A DNA stretch of 15,658 bases, taken from contig CAYGPI010000065.1 of the NCBI GenBank assembly GCA_964351745.1, positions 1 through 15,658 of the forward strand, given 5' to 3'. A program made the position numbers and the translations under genes. Each line of letters begins with the position of its first letter. The stretch's first letter is position 1. Below the pieces are notes generated by a model. The model ran no database searches. It saw only the letters and a program-made list of their open reading frames with translations, and was not told the origin of the DNA. The stretch is from CAYNJF01 sp964351745 (lineage in GTDB: Bacteria > Pseudomonadota > Gammaproteobacteria > Berkiellales > Berkiellaceae). Positions 1-7,542 of the stretch are shown here, one piece after another.

Positions 1-349
1 GCGAATTGGCATTCTCAATGGTGAGGTCCTTTATGCCTGCAAATATTTTATGGCTAAAGATCACTGGCAAATAGTGAACTGGCAAGGTGGTGTTGATCAG
101 GGTGCCTTCGAGGCCGTTGCTGTCGATAAAGTTCCCCCGGCTGTCATAAATAAGGCTGTGAAAGCCGCTAAGTTGATTGGTTCTGGATTGTATGGCGTTG
201 ATTTAAAACAAATAGGTAGCGAAGTTTACGTGATAGAAGTCAATGACAACCCAAGTATTGATCATGGCGTCGAAGACGCTTATATTGGCGATCAATTGTA
301 TGATCTCGTTATGTCTCACTTTTTAGAAAGAATCCAACATGCAAACTAA
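1..349 (+). CDS. RimK-family ATP-grasp ligase, C-terminal part (5' truncated by window edge)
   Basis: The open frame runs in from base 2 without a start, so only the last 115 or so residues are present. The fragment begins RIGILNGEVLYACKYFMAK, which fits the strand-rich second half of an ATP-grasp domain. It ends with the Mg-ATP-binding segment VIEVNDNPSIDHG, where the Glu and Asn of E-x-N normally bind metal. The family joins an amino acid, often glutamate, to a carboxyl group using ATP. An internal Met at base 50 is not a sensible start because the conserved sequence continues upstream of it. The stop overlaps the start of the next gene by 11 bases, so the two are probably translated together. 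Its exact substrate cannot be read from this fragment. Confidence 0.85.
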   Translation, partial: RIGILNGEVLYACKYFMAKDHWQIVNWQGGVDQGAFEAVAVDKVPPAVINKAVKAAKLIGSGLYGVDLKQIGSEVYVIEVNDNPSIDHGVEDAYIGDQLYDLVMSHFLERIQHAN

Positions 350-1574
350 TAAATACCTTATGCCCTTCTCACTTTTTAGCGTCTATGGCATTGAAATTGA
401 GTATATGATAGTCGACAAACAAAGTTTGGAGATATCCCCCTATACTGATAAATTATTTGAAATAATTCATGGCTCTATCGAAAATGAAATAGAGCGAGGT
501 GACATAGCCTTAAATAACGAGTTAGCCCTTCATGTGCTAGAGTTAAAAACTAATGGACCTAAAACTGATTTAACCGCTATTGAGCAATCGTTTCATCAAG
601 AAATATTGTCTATCAATAAAATTCTAGATTCGCAGGGTAAAGTGCTGCTCCCAACGGCGACGCATCCTTGGACACTTGTTGATAACGTCAAGCTTTGGCC
701 TCATGGCGATAAAACCATTTATAATACCTATGACTCCATTTTTAACTGTCAAGGTCATGGTTGGTCAAACCTACAAAGCACTCATTTAAATTTGCCTTTT
801 GGAGATGAGGAAGAATTCATCCAACTTCACAATGCGATCCGCTATATTTTGCCCTTGATACCAGCTCTAGCGGCCAGCAGCCCTTTCTGTGAAGGGAAAA
901 AGACTAAATATAAATGTAGCCGCCTTAAACATTATGAATCAAACCAAAAGATCATCCCCAGTATTACTGGAGAAATTGTTCCTGAATGGGTAGGCTCTGT
1001 GAAGGATTATTACACCAATATATTGAACCCAATGTACAAAGCGATTGACGTTCATGATAAAAATAAAATTTTACAATATGAGTGGCTTAATTCAAGAGGC
1101 GCCATCGCACGATTCGATAGAAATGCCATTGAGATCCGAGTCATTGATTCTCAAGAATGCGCACTCATGGATATGACGATAGTCGCTGCGATTGTAGGCG
1201 CCATCAAATTTGTGATGGAAAGAACTGAGCAATTCATGAACAAACCTCTAGAAACGACTTACCTTAAAAAAATCATGGATAATTGCGTTCTTCATGGGTC
1301 AGATGCAGAAATTGCAGACAAAAAATACCTTGAGCACATTGGGCTAAAAGGAAGAGGTTTGAATTCTGCGAAAGACATTTGGGAGTCATTGGTCGATACA
1401 AGCAGTTCAGATATCTCAAGTCGATACCAACAATCCTTAGAAGTGGTTTTGCGAGATGGTAATTTGTCTGAAAGATTAATTCATAGTTTAACCCAATATG
1501 ATAAAATCCATCTTAAGCCAATCTATACAACGTTGACCCAATGCTTGCAAGAGAATAAGACCTATCTTGTATGA
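339..1574 (+). CDS. GCS2-type carboxylate-amine ligase (glutamate-cysteine ligase-like)
   Basis: This 411-residue protein resembles the GCS2 branch of the glutamine-synthetase-like ligases, which make an amide bond between a carboxylate and an amine at the cost of ATP. Near the N terminus, GIEIEYMIVD (residues 17-26) carries the two Glu residues of the family metal-binding strand. NELALHVLELKT follows at about residue 67, and IEIRVIDSQE in the C-terminal half matches another conserved strand. I chose the ATG at 339 because an AGAAAG-like ribosome site lies 8 bases upstream. The next ATG, at 360, has none. It overlaps the RimK-like gene by 11 bases and the hydrolase gene by 4 (ATGA). In this context it is more likely part of a dedicated peptide or amide pathway than the cell's glutathione enzyme. 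The true substrates are unknown. Confidence 0.85.
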   Translation: MQTNKYLMPFSLFSVYGIEIEYMIVDKQSLEISPYTDKLFEIIHGSIENEIERGDIALNNELALHVLELKTNGPKTDLTAIEQSFHQEILSINKILDSQGKVLLPTATHPWTLVDNVKLWPHGDKTIYNTYDSIFNCQGHGWSNLQSTHLNLPFGDEEEFIQLHNAIRYILPLIPALAASSPFCEGKKTKYKCSRLKHYESNQKIIPSITGEIVPEWVGSVKDYYTNILNPMYKAIDVHDKNKILQYEWLNSRGAIARFDRNAIEIRVIDSQECALMDMTIVAAIVGAIKFVMERTEQFMNKPLETTYLKKIMDNCVLHGSDAEIADKKYLEHIGLKGRGLNSAKDIWESLVDTSSSDISSRYQQSLEVVLRDGNLSERLIHSLTQYDKIHLKPIYTTLTQCLQENKTYLV

Positions 1575-2269
1575 TAACGCGCCCATCCTTACTAGTCACT
1601 TGTGAACACGCAAGTTGCGATATCCCTAAGGCGTACAAGGCTATATTTAATAAGGAAAAGGATAGGCTTTTGTCCCACGAAGGTTGGGACATAGGCGCTT
1701 TGGCTTGCTACAAACTAATCTCCCAAAATCTTGACTGCCAATCAAAATATGCGCGATGGAGTCGTTTGTTGATCGATTTGAATCGCTCTTTGCATCACCC
1801 CAAAATTTTTTCAAACATAACGAAAACCTTAGCCGATGATGAGAAGAAAACTATCGTTGGTCAGTACTACCAACCTTATCGGGAAGAAGTTACCAACTTG
1901 GTCGCTGAGGCTGCCAAGAAGAATAAGAGTATTTTACACTTGTCTATTCATAGCTTTTGTCCTGAACTTCAGTCGGTTGTTCGCAACGCTGATATTGGAC
2001 TCTTATATGATCCAGGTAGATCTAAAGAAAAGGCATTTGCATTGCAGTTAAAGCATGCCCTGATAGCGTTGGATCCAAAGCTCAAGATCCGAATGAACTA
2101 TCCTTACAAAGGCACCGCCGATGGGTTTACAACTCATTTAAGAAAACAATTTAAGCCTTCCCAATATTCAGGCATAGAAATTGAAATTAATCAAAAGCAC
2201 GCACTTCAGACAAAACAAAGCGCCAAAATAAACCACTGTTTACTTAAAGCATGTGAAGCAGTCATTTAG
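1571..2269 (+). CDS. N-formylglutamate amidohydrolase-family protein
   Basis: This 232-residue hydrolase belongs to the N-formylglutamate amidohydrolase (FGase) family of probable metal-dependent amidases. Visible family motifs are LVTCEHAS (residues 8-15), HEGWDIGA (36-43), SRLLIDLNRS (64-73) and LSIHSF (124-129), giving the expected Glu and His candidates for zinc binding. The ATG overlaps the preceding TGA as ATGA, and no strong ribosome site precedes it, so translation probably depends on the upstream gene. Placed after two amide-forming ligases, it probably trims or recycles their product rather than taking part in histidine breakdown, since no hut genes are visible. That role is inference; the family assignment is firm. 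Confidence 0.87.
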   Translation: MITRPSLLVTCEHASCDIPKAYKAIFNKEKDRLLSHEGWDIGALACYKLISQNLDCQSKYARWSRLLIDLNRSLHHPKIFSNITKTLADDEKKTIVGQYYQPYREEVTNLVAEAAKKNKSILHLSIHSFCPELQSVVRNADIGLLYDPGRSKEKAFALQLKHALIALDPKLKIRMNYPYKGTADGFTTHLRKQFKPSQYSGIEIEINQKHALQTKQSAKINHCLLKACEAVI

Positions 2270-2355
2270 GAACGAACTACAATCCGTCCTTTAAATACTT
2301 CATGCTCAACTTTACCTTACGCGTATTGATGATCTATCTTTGAAGAGTCTTTCGA

Positions 2356-4053
2356 TTAAAGGCTTTTCATCGTTGCAAAAATGAGTTTTGGCAGTTTAAA
2401 CCATCCAGGCTTATATTCCATATCACAGAGCGCACGCGCAATGCTAGGCATCGCCTGGTTACTAGCAAACCAAGCGGGTTTAAAAGGCATCAGAATGGTT
2501 GTTGTGAACGGACCGAATAAAACGCTTTTTTGAGGTTTATCAAAGAGTAAAGTATTATGCACAGTGCCTTGCCCACTTTGAATATTATCCCAAGTATGTC
2601 CAGGATAAGCGCCCCAGGTTGTGACACCTAAACTATAAAGTAATCCATGCCATTGGTTGATACCAATGCCTCCATATTTTAAGTCTGAAATCAATTGGTG
2701 AAAGGCCTTAGCGTGAGTTTGCTGAGTCTTTTTATCAATAATAACGCAAGCGCACAAAGTTCCCCAAAGCTTTTCATTACAGAACTTTGCAGCTTTTACC
2801 ATGAAATCTTCAGTGCTTTTAGAGCTTATATTGGTCTGAGCCATCAGTCCGCAGAATGATTCCTTAGTATAACAAATGGAGTCTTGCTCTGATGAAAGAT
2901 CTTCAATGATCGTCCAAGGAATTGAGCTATGCGTTGATTTTTGACCGTAAATTGCAGCTGTGGTGCTGTGAGCTTCAATGAATTTTTCATATCTATCTTG
3001 TGCGCCAGGGTAGTAGGCTTCTCGTGGCTTGAGCCTGCCTAACGTTTCACCAAGTAGCTTTAAAAAGGCCTTTTTTTGTGGCCACTTGTGATCTATCACC
3101 AAAACTTTCGCAGCCAAGCAATTAAATCCTGCATTATTGACAAGTTGGGTCGCAACATTCTCAGCATGAAACTTTAACGCTGATCGGCTCCATTTGCCAG
3201 GGACCACAATAATGGGCGACACATTGCCTAACTCACTCGATATTGTCTTCTTCAACCTTGGCTTGTTATGACGCTTAGCCACTTCTCCTTCTTCCCCTGT
3301 GCCATAACATATAGCATCATGAGTTTGGTCGCTCCCTGTTATATGAATATCTTCAGTCATTGGATGTTGGCATAGGTACTCCCCTATATCCGCATCACCT
3401 CTAACGATGTGTGCAAAATTTCTTTTGATGAGCGGTGCAAATACTTGCAGAAACAATGGCAATAAATAGTCGTTAACGGGGTTCATTTTTAATAAGACGA
3501 CTTTGCCTTCTAGCAATTTTTGAATAACATCTAAAGGACCAATGCTTGAAACATTGCCAGCTCCTAACACCAAGGATACGCAGCCAAGGCTAGGTTGTTT
3601 AGAACTAAAATTGGATGCCATATGAGCTTGCAAATGCTGTGCATCTATACCAGGCTCCATCCAAACCTGCGCTTTAATCCCTGAATAGATAATTTTTTCT
3701 AACAAAGAGTTTGGAAACACATCGACTGAGATTTGCTCTTTTGACACTTGTTTGACTTTATTTCTTGGAATTTTTATCAAAGAGTAACGTTCAAGCTCTT
3801 CTAAACTATTAATGGCTAAACGTAGAACTCGACACATTGAGACAGGACCGATGAGCCACTCTTCTCCGACAATATGACTTTCTTTTGGGATCTTCTTATA
3901 TTGACAGGACAAAGCTACCCAAGACTCGCGACATGCATAAGCCAGCTCTAAAACCTGCTTGAACAGATCAATTTTTTCACGGATAGCTAAAATTACCCAC
4001 TCTTTTTTATGGCTTTGCAGTAATTCAAGAAGATTATCTAAGTCGCTATGCAT
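2356..4053 (-). CDS. Aldehyde dehydrogenase superfamily protein, divergent
   Basis: This 565-residue protein has the aldehyde dehydrogenase architecture. A helical N-terminal region of about 145 residues is followed by a dinucleotide-binding domain with GAGNVSSIGP and DIHITGSD. The catalytic-domain strand SSELGNVSPIIV supplies the presumed general-base Glu (residue 274), and NNAGFNCLAAKVL supplies the presumed nucleophile Cys312. It should oxidise an aldehyde, or reduce an acyl group, with NAD(P). The substrate is not visible. It is longer and more divergent than the common 480-500-residue enzymes. An upstream ATG at 4089 is in frame and would add 12 residues. I prefer 4053 because AAGGA lies 5 bases before it, while 4089 has no ribosome site. 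It converges on the amidoligase genes with about 86 bases between them. Confidence 0.82.
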   Translation of the reverse strand: MHSDLDNLLELLQSHKKEWVILAIREKIDLFKQVLELAYACRESWVALSCQYKKIPKESHIVGEEWLIGPVSMCRVLRLAINSLEELERYSLIKIPRNKVKQVSKEQISVDVFPNSLLEKIIYSGIKAQVWMEPGIDAQHLQAHMASNFSSKQPSLGCVSLVLGAGNVSSIGPLDVIQKLLEGKVVLLKMNPVNDYLLPLFLQVFAPLIKRNFAHIVRGDADIGEYLCQHPMTEDIHITGSDQTHDAICYGTGEEGEVAKRHNKPRLKKTISSELGNVSPIIVVPGKWSRSALKFHAENVATQLVNNAGFNCLAAKVLVIDHKWPQKKAFLKLLGETLGRLKPREAYYPGAQDRYEKFIEAHSTTAAIYGQKSTHSSIPWTIIEDLSSEQDSICYTKESFCGLMAQTNISSKSTEDFMVKAAKFCNEKLWGTLCACVIIDKKTQQTHAKAFHQLISDLKYGGIGINQWHGLLYSLGVTTWGAYPGHTWDNIQSGQGTVHNTLLFDKPQKSVLFGPFTTTILMPFKPAWFASNQAMPSIARALCDMEYKPGWFKLPKLIFATMKSL

Positions 4054-4089
4054 GAATGTCCTTTTATGCGTTGATGCGTGTTTATACAT

Positions 4090-4409
4090 TGGTGAAGCAC
4101 ATTAACATTTTAATATGAATAAATATGCTTTCATAGTTTTGCAAGCTTGGCATCTATTGTAATTTAGCGCATACCTTAGTGCTCTAAACTGCTTTTTGAT
4201 GATAAGTTAAAGAAATTGCTAATATTATCATGGCAAATCTTGATCCCCGTCGAAAGAAGCAAAGCTATTAAAACAGCTCCATCTCAAATCTTAAGCAAGT
4301 GCTAGTCGATGGCTCCCGCCATAGCTGGTCTAAGGTGCGCAACAACAAAGATCTTTCATCTATGAAGAAGTACCTGTTAGGTCGTTGAGTGTAGCAACGA
4401 AACGACGTT
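4090..4409. other. Intergenic stretch with coding remnants
   Basis: About 320 bases lie between the aldehyde dehydrogenase gene and the end of the broken LRR gene. No complete gene is visible. The part from 4230 to 4388 reads as a short interrupted + strand frame, listed separately. The AT-rich part next to the dehydrogenase start would have to hold that gene's promoter, but I see no convincing -35/-10 pair. The 12-base word ATTGCTAATATT at 4215-4226 recurs at 5687-5698. Confidence 0.5.
4230..4388 (+). pseudogene. Small decayed reading frame with an internal stop
   Basis: A + strand frame opens at ATG 4230 (MANLDPRRKKQSY), meets TAA at 4269-4271, then continues in the same frame for 38 more codons (ending SSMKKYLLGR) to TGA at 4386-4388. 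The polar, basic composition looks protein-like, and the frame is also open for eight codons upstream of the ATG. A second frame in the first 90 bases is open too, so the assignment is weak. It may be the tail of a gene lost by decay, or chance. I do not recognise the family. Confidence 0.3.
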
Positions 4410-5437
4410 TTACTTTTTTCTAAAACCAGGGCTAGCTTCAATATCTTGCGTCATTTCGTTCAGCACCACACCATCTAGAGCAGTTTGGTATCCATCAAAA
4501 CCAGGAACAATGGGTTGTGGTGGTAAGGTATCGATAAAAGCTTCCATATCATCATGAAATCTTTGAGAATTTGGCATGCAGGGATACCAAGCTGAAGCTC
4601 TATCGCTGAGAACTTCTCTGTATCCAGTGCCATAGGCAGGAGGTAGAGGTCGGTTGACACTGTTGACACCTATCTTAGATTGCTCTGTTAGTGGGTAACT
4701 GTGAAAATTCACGTGCAAATTTTTATTTTCTTTAACCCAGCGTGTTCGTTTCAAGCTTCTATCTAATGTCATAGCCTTTAGGCTAGGGAGCCTTTCGCTG
4801 TAATTAGGGAGGTAGGTTAGACTGTTGCCAACCATGCTTATTTCTTCAGGTTAAGAAAGAATGATTTAAGATTATCATCATCAAAAATACTGGCAGGGAA
4901 ACGAGTTAAACCAATTATGCTTAAATTCAATGTGTTCTTGTTTAAAAGAATACGACGTTTTATAAGTGACTCATTGACCTTGTCAAGCAAGGCATGGTTA
5001 TGCAAAAGCTCCTTTAACCCTATAGAATCTGAGCCAGACGTTTTAAACCCTGCAAGCAGTTCTCGAAGTTTACTTGAATCAAGTGGATCCATGATATCAA
5101 TATGGCGAGACAAGGTAGCGTACTTATACATTTTCTCGTTTGAAACTTTCATATAGAACTCACTAAAGTCTTCAGGCTTTTTTAAAGTTTTAATAAAAGT
5201 ACCCTAATGATCTATTCGTTTTGCTTTAGACAGCACAGCAAACCCACTAAGCATGCGATCACCTGGAAAGTGTGAGCAAAGATTTTCAAAAGCATTAAAT
5301 TGGCTAGGAAACATAAACTCATTGAGTCTCTTGAGCGCAAACACGACAGATATCGATTCTTGGCGCTCATACTGCTCTGGCGTGGATTGTGTTCTTGGCT
5401 TAGCTAAACCTAACGCCTCTACATGATCTATCGTCAT
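4410..5437 (-). pseudogene. Broken leucine-rich-repeat protein gene (nonsense codon plus frameshift)
   Basis: Three consecutive - strand reading frames form one broken gene. The first (5437 to 5204, 77 codons) ends in TAG at 5204-5206. The same frame then stays open through KTLKKPEDFSEFY into the second piece, to TAA at 4838-4840. The third piece continues from 4835 to 4410 in another frame. Restoring one base near 4841-4847 joins LNLK to EISMVGNSLTYLP, which completes a leucine-rich repeat. Repeat-like segments are LNLSIIGLTRFPASIF, EISMVGNSLTYLP and LPSLKAMTLD. The restored product would be about 340 residues, with a repeat core and a C-terminal tail of about 100 residues rich in Pro and aromatic residues. 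Bacterial LRR proteins of this type are often host-directed effectors, but that role is inference. A sequencing error could explain one lesion, less easily two. Confidence 0.7.
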
Positions 5438-5590
5438 TATCTACTCTATCTCCAAGGGTTTTCTGTCATAGGACGCGTAAGCTTGCCAGACAATAAGTTG
5501 CCTAACCAGCAAATGGTAGCTATGTTACCTCTGGATAAAAATGCTCAATGGGGATTTTCCTGTTTCCCGCACATTGGGCTTCTCGATTAA
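5423..5590 (+). CDS. Possible small ORF, 55 residues, unrecognised
   Basis: A frame opens at ATG 5423 (MIYRHYLLYLQGFSVIGRV) and closes at TAA 5588-5590. It overlaps the start of the broken LRR gene by 15 bases in divergent orientation. The product has a hydrophobic first third and a Trp/Phe/Cys-rich end. No good ribosome site precedes the ATG. A near-perfect inverted repeat follows at 5610-5630. It could be the leftover end of a larger gene or a chance frame. I do not recognise it. Confidence 0.22.
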   Translation: MIYRHYLLYLQGFSVIGRVSLPDNKLPNQQMVAMLPLDKNAQWGFSCFPHIGLLD

Positions 5591-5609
5591 ATATCCCTAT
5601 ATTTTGTGC

Positions 5610-5630
5610 GCGTAGCATAAATGCTAACGC
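5610..5630. repeat. Inverted repeat upstream of the RhoGAP-like gene
   Basis: GCGTAGCAT (5610-5618) and ATGCTAACGC (5621-5630) are complementary apart from one bulged base, with two bases between them. No T-run follows on either strand, so it is a poor terminator. It could be an operator for the downstream gene or the remains of a terminator for the small frame at 5423-5590. Confidence 0.45.
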
Positions 5631-5687
5631 TTAAAATAAAGTCGTATAACTTTCTATTATTGCAGTCCTTTCAATTAGTTCTTAAGA

Positions 5688-5697
5688 TTGCTAATAT
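5688..5697 (+). promoter_or_regulatory. Possible extended -10 promoter for the RhoGAP-like gene
   Basis: TTGCTAATAT contains the extended -10 pattern TGn followed by TAATAT (four of six matches to TATAAT). Upstream, TTCAAT about 16 bases away is a poor -35. This would give a leader of roughly 105 bases before ATG 5811. The assignment is weak. Confidence 0.25.
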
Positions 5698-5810
5698 TTG
5701 CTGGTTTATGTAGAAATCAGATTTAATTACTCTAAGACTTGATTGAAACTGTACCCTATTATCTTCATTCACCTTACACACTCGCAAACTTTCAACTTGG
5801 ATACTTTATT

Positions 5811-6917
5811 ATGAAACTAACAGGTCCTGAGCGTTATAATGCTAAAGAAACAAGAAGATTGTGTGCTTTAGTTCATCACTGTATTGACTATTCCACAAAG
5901 CGAGTTTTCAGAGAAGTTGCGAAAGACGAGCATATTGAAATCCTAAAAGATGACTTATACCCACTCTTGTCGGCCTCCATTGCTTGCGAAACTTCACTAG
6001 AAGAGCTTTTAACAAATGCTTGCTTGTTACTCGAGAGCAAGCCTATCTTTAAAAACATAACCTCTCATGACTTCGCGGTCTTTGCTAAAAAGACCTTTAT
6101 GGAGGCAGATTTTTTGACAGATCAAAGTCCTCAAGTAGCATTAGCATGGACAATTTTCCAAAATCAACTTAAAAGTATCTACGATACATTGACCATAGAA
6201 AGAGAGCTTGTAAAAAAGACTTTCATTGGAGATGAAGCGTACTTCCAAGCCTATATCTGCAAGAAATTTCTGGAATTTGCAGGGCAACTTTCTCTATTAG
6301 GTGCACAAGAGCATGCCTTGGCTTTTTACCAATTTCTTAATCTTGGCCTAGCTTGCCAACATGACTCTCATGATAATGGCATGGATAATTCATCTCTCGG
6401 GATAATGTTTGCACCGAGCTTACTTCATGGATTAAGACTCAATGGTACATTTCACAAAATTGATTTGGTCTCAGAGTACAAATTTATGACGCTAATCACA
6501 AAGGCTCTGATTAGCAGCGCAACCCTAAGTGAAAGCGAAGAGGGTTTTATAAGCTTATTGGGCGAACATAAACAACCTGATTTTGCTACCTTAGAAAAGC
6601 ACTTTGTAAAAAAACATAAACATGATTTAAAAAAATTAAAAACCCAAGAGCCTTTCAAATTTGCTGAGCTTCGGATACAGCCCCCTCAACAGGAACTTAG
6701 CGCTATGAAAGATCAGTTTGATATCATAAGCGAAGCTCAAAACTCGCCAAAAGCCAGGAAGGCACTTCGCCATGTTACCTTTGAGAAACCTGCGCTCTTG
6801 TTTAGCCAAGGAGAAGAAGACAAATTATCTTTAGATCTCTCTAGGCTAAGTCCATTCAATGAGAAGGCCCATGAGAATATGGAAGCTCAAGCAACACGTC
6901 ATGGAAAGAAGAAGTAA
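5811..6917 (+). CDS. RhoGAP-like domain protein, candidate host-directed effector
   Basis: This 368-residue soluble protein has a region at about residues 60-210 that follows the eukaryotic RhoGAP pattern. Helix LEELLTNACLLLESK is followed by PIFK at 78-81, where RhoGAPs have GIFR with the arginine finger. Then comes SPQVALAW at 106-113, comparable to the D-x-H-V-V-A-S helix, and FLEFAGQLSLLGAQEHALAF. The clearest match is NGMDNSSLGIMFAPSLL (189-205), comparable to N-x-M-x-x-x-N-L-A-x-V-F-G-P-x-L-L. The finger position appears to be Lys81, and the usual Asn before Leu appears to be Ser195, so GAP activity may be lost or altered. The last 130 residues are charged, including KKHKHDLKKLK near 267-277. 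ATG 5811 is preferred, with GGA 9 bases upstream; an in-frame TTG at 5739 lacks a ribosome site. A signal peptide and membrane segments are absent. Bacterial toxins such as YopE have a different fold, so this would be acquired eukaryotic-type sequence. The fold call is pattern-based. Confidence 0.6.
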   Translation: MKLTGPERYNAKETRRLCALVHHCIDYSTKRVFREVAKDEHIEILKDDLYPLLSASIACETSLEELLTNACLLLESKPIFKNITSHDFAVFAKKTFMEADFLTDQSPQVALAWTIFQNQLKSIYDTLTIERELVKKTFIGDEAYFQAYICKKFLEFAGQLSLLGAQEHALAFYQFLNLGLACQHDSHDNGMDNSSLGIMFAPSLLHGLRLNGTFHKIDLVSEYKFMTLITKALISSATLSESEEGFISLLGEHKQPDFATLEKHFVKKHKHDLKKLKTQEPFKFAELRIQPPQQELSAMKDQFDIISEAQNSPKARKALRHVTFEKPALLFSQGEEDKLSLDLSRLSPFNEKAHENMEAQATRHGKKK

Positions 6918-6942
6918 AACAAGATACCTCTTCTTCTTTCCA
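6902..6942. repeat. 13-bp perfect inverted repeat spanning the RhoGAP-like gene's stop codon
   Basis: Arms 6902-6914 (TGGAAAGAAGAAG) and 6930-6942 are exactly complementary, separated by a 15-base loop that contains the TAA stop at 6915-6917. The next gene converges from the other side. No T-run follows on either strand, so it may protect the mRNA 3' end or act as a weak two-way terminator. Confidence 0.7.
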
Positions 6943-6953
6943 GTCCGCTTAGA

Positions 6954-7271
6954 TTACGGTTTAGGTCTCATCACCGGTGCATCCGTATGACTTTTGTCAA
7001 CCACTACTGTCTCGCCTTTACCTGGCTCATAACTAGAGCTAGTGCTCAAATACGAACTTACACTTGAAACTAAAGAGACGGCTGATGGTACAGACCTATC
7101 TTCAGAACTATGGAGCCTTAGATTTCCTAATCTTTCTAACAAATCATTGGTTAAATCAGGACCGCCTTTGTCTATTGAGATCAATCGCTCCATGATGTCT
7201 TGTACGGTTTGCAATCTTGCCGTAAGAGGCATTTGTTTTGCATTAAAAGAGCTTGCGCTTGTGATAGCCAT
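6954..7271 (-). CDS. Hypothetical protein, 105 residues, Ser-rich C-terminal half
   Basis: I do not recognise this protein. Residues 15-52 look helical and amphipathic (LTARLQTVQDIMERL, then NDLLERLGNLRL). Residues 58-82 are Ser/Val-rich (SAVSLVSSVSSYL), and the end is polar with Pro and Lys. There is no signal peptide or clear membrane segment. The ATG at 7271 has AGG 7 bases upstream, which supports a real gene. It lies between the RhoGAP-like and patatin-like genes, transcribed against the former and divergently from the latter. The context suggests an accessory, possibly secreted protein, but nothing in the sequence proves a function. Confidence 0.55.
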   Translation of the reverse strand: MAITSASSFNAKQMPLTARLQTVQDIMERLISIDKGGPDLTNDLLERLGNLRLHSSEDRSVPSAVSLVSSVSSYLSTSSSYEPGKGETVVVDKSHTDAPVMRPKP

Positions 7272-7319
7272 ACTCGTACCTGCAAATTAAGATTTTCAAA
7301 TTGTGTTGTTTAAAACAAA

Positions 7320-7336
7320 AAGTAAGCAACTTACTT
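7320..7336 (-). promoter_or_regulatory. AT-rich hairpin in the leader of the 105-residue gene
   Basis: AAGTAAG and CTTACTT (7 bp, three-base loop) form a perfect small inverted repeat about 50 bases upstream of the - strand start at 7271. On that strand the second arm runs into TTTTTG and TTTT, giving a weak terminator-like shape. It could equally be an operator in the divergent promoter region that ends at the patatin gene. Confidence 0.35.
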
Positions 7337-7542
7337 AACATGTTCCAAATCCTAGCAAGATAACTCATGGATGCCTATCAGGATTACCCCCTGCCTTATC
7401 TCTTAGGCTTAACTAAAGTCAATCATAAAGACCCCAGGATTTAGGTGATTTTGATCATAATGACTTAAGTGGGTGCTTAACTCGCAAATATTACTGTATT
7501 GTTATTCACTACTATTGAGGTATTCGTTGGAGCATCACGCAT

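Noticed and set aside
1836..2051. 71-codon + strand frame inside the FGase-family gene
   Set aside because: Shifted frame within a clearly conserved enzyme; no ribosome site.
2268..2290. Hairpin between the convergent hydrolase and dehydrogenase genes
   Set aside because: Only six pairs with a bulge, a 10-base loop and no real T-run; too weak to call a terminator.
5739..5810. Upstream TTG start for the RhoGAP-like protein
   Set aside because: No ribosome site in front of it and the extra 24 residues add no domain; ATG 5811 is more plausible.
7042..7290. 82-codon + strand frame opposite the Ser-rich orphan
   Set aside because: It is the antisense of the 105-residue gene, which has the better ribosome site and protein-like layout.
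7464..7481. CTTAAG and CTTAAC repeat resembling a PmrA-type regulator box upstream of the patatin gene
   Set aside because: Start-to-start distance is 12 bases rather than the expected 11, and the last base of the second half does not fit, so the match is no better than chance in AT-rich DNA.
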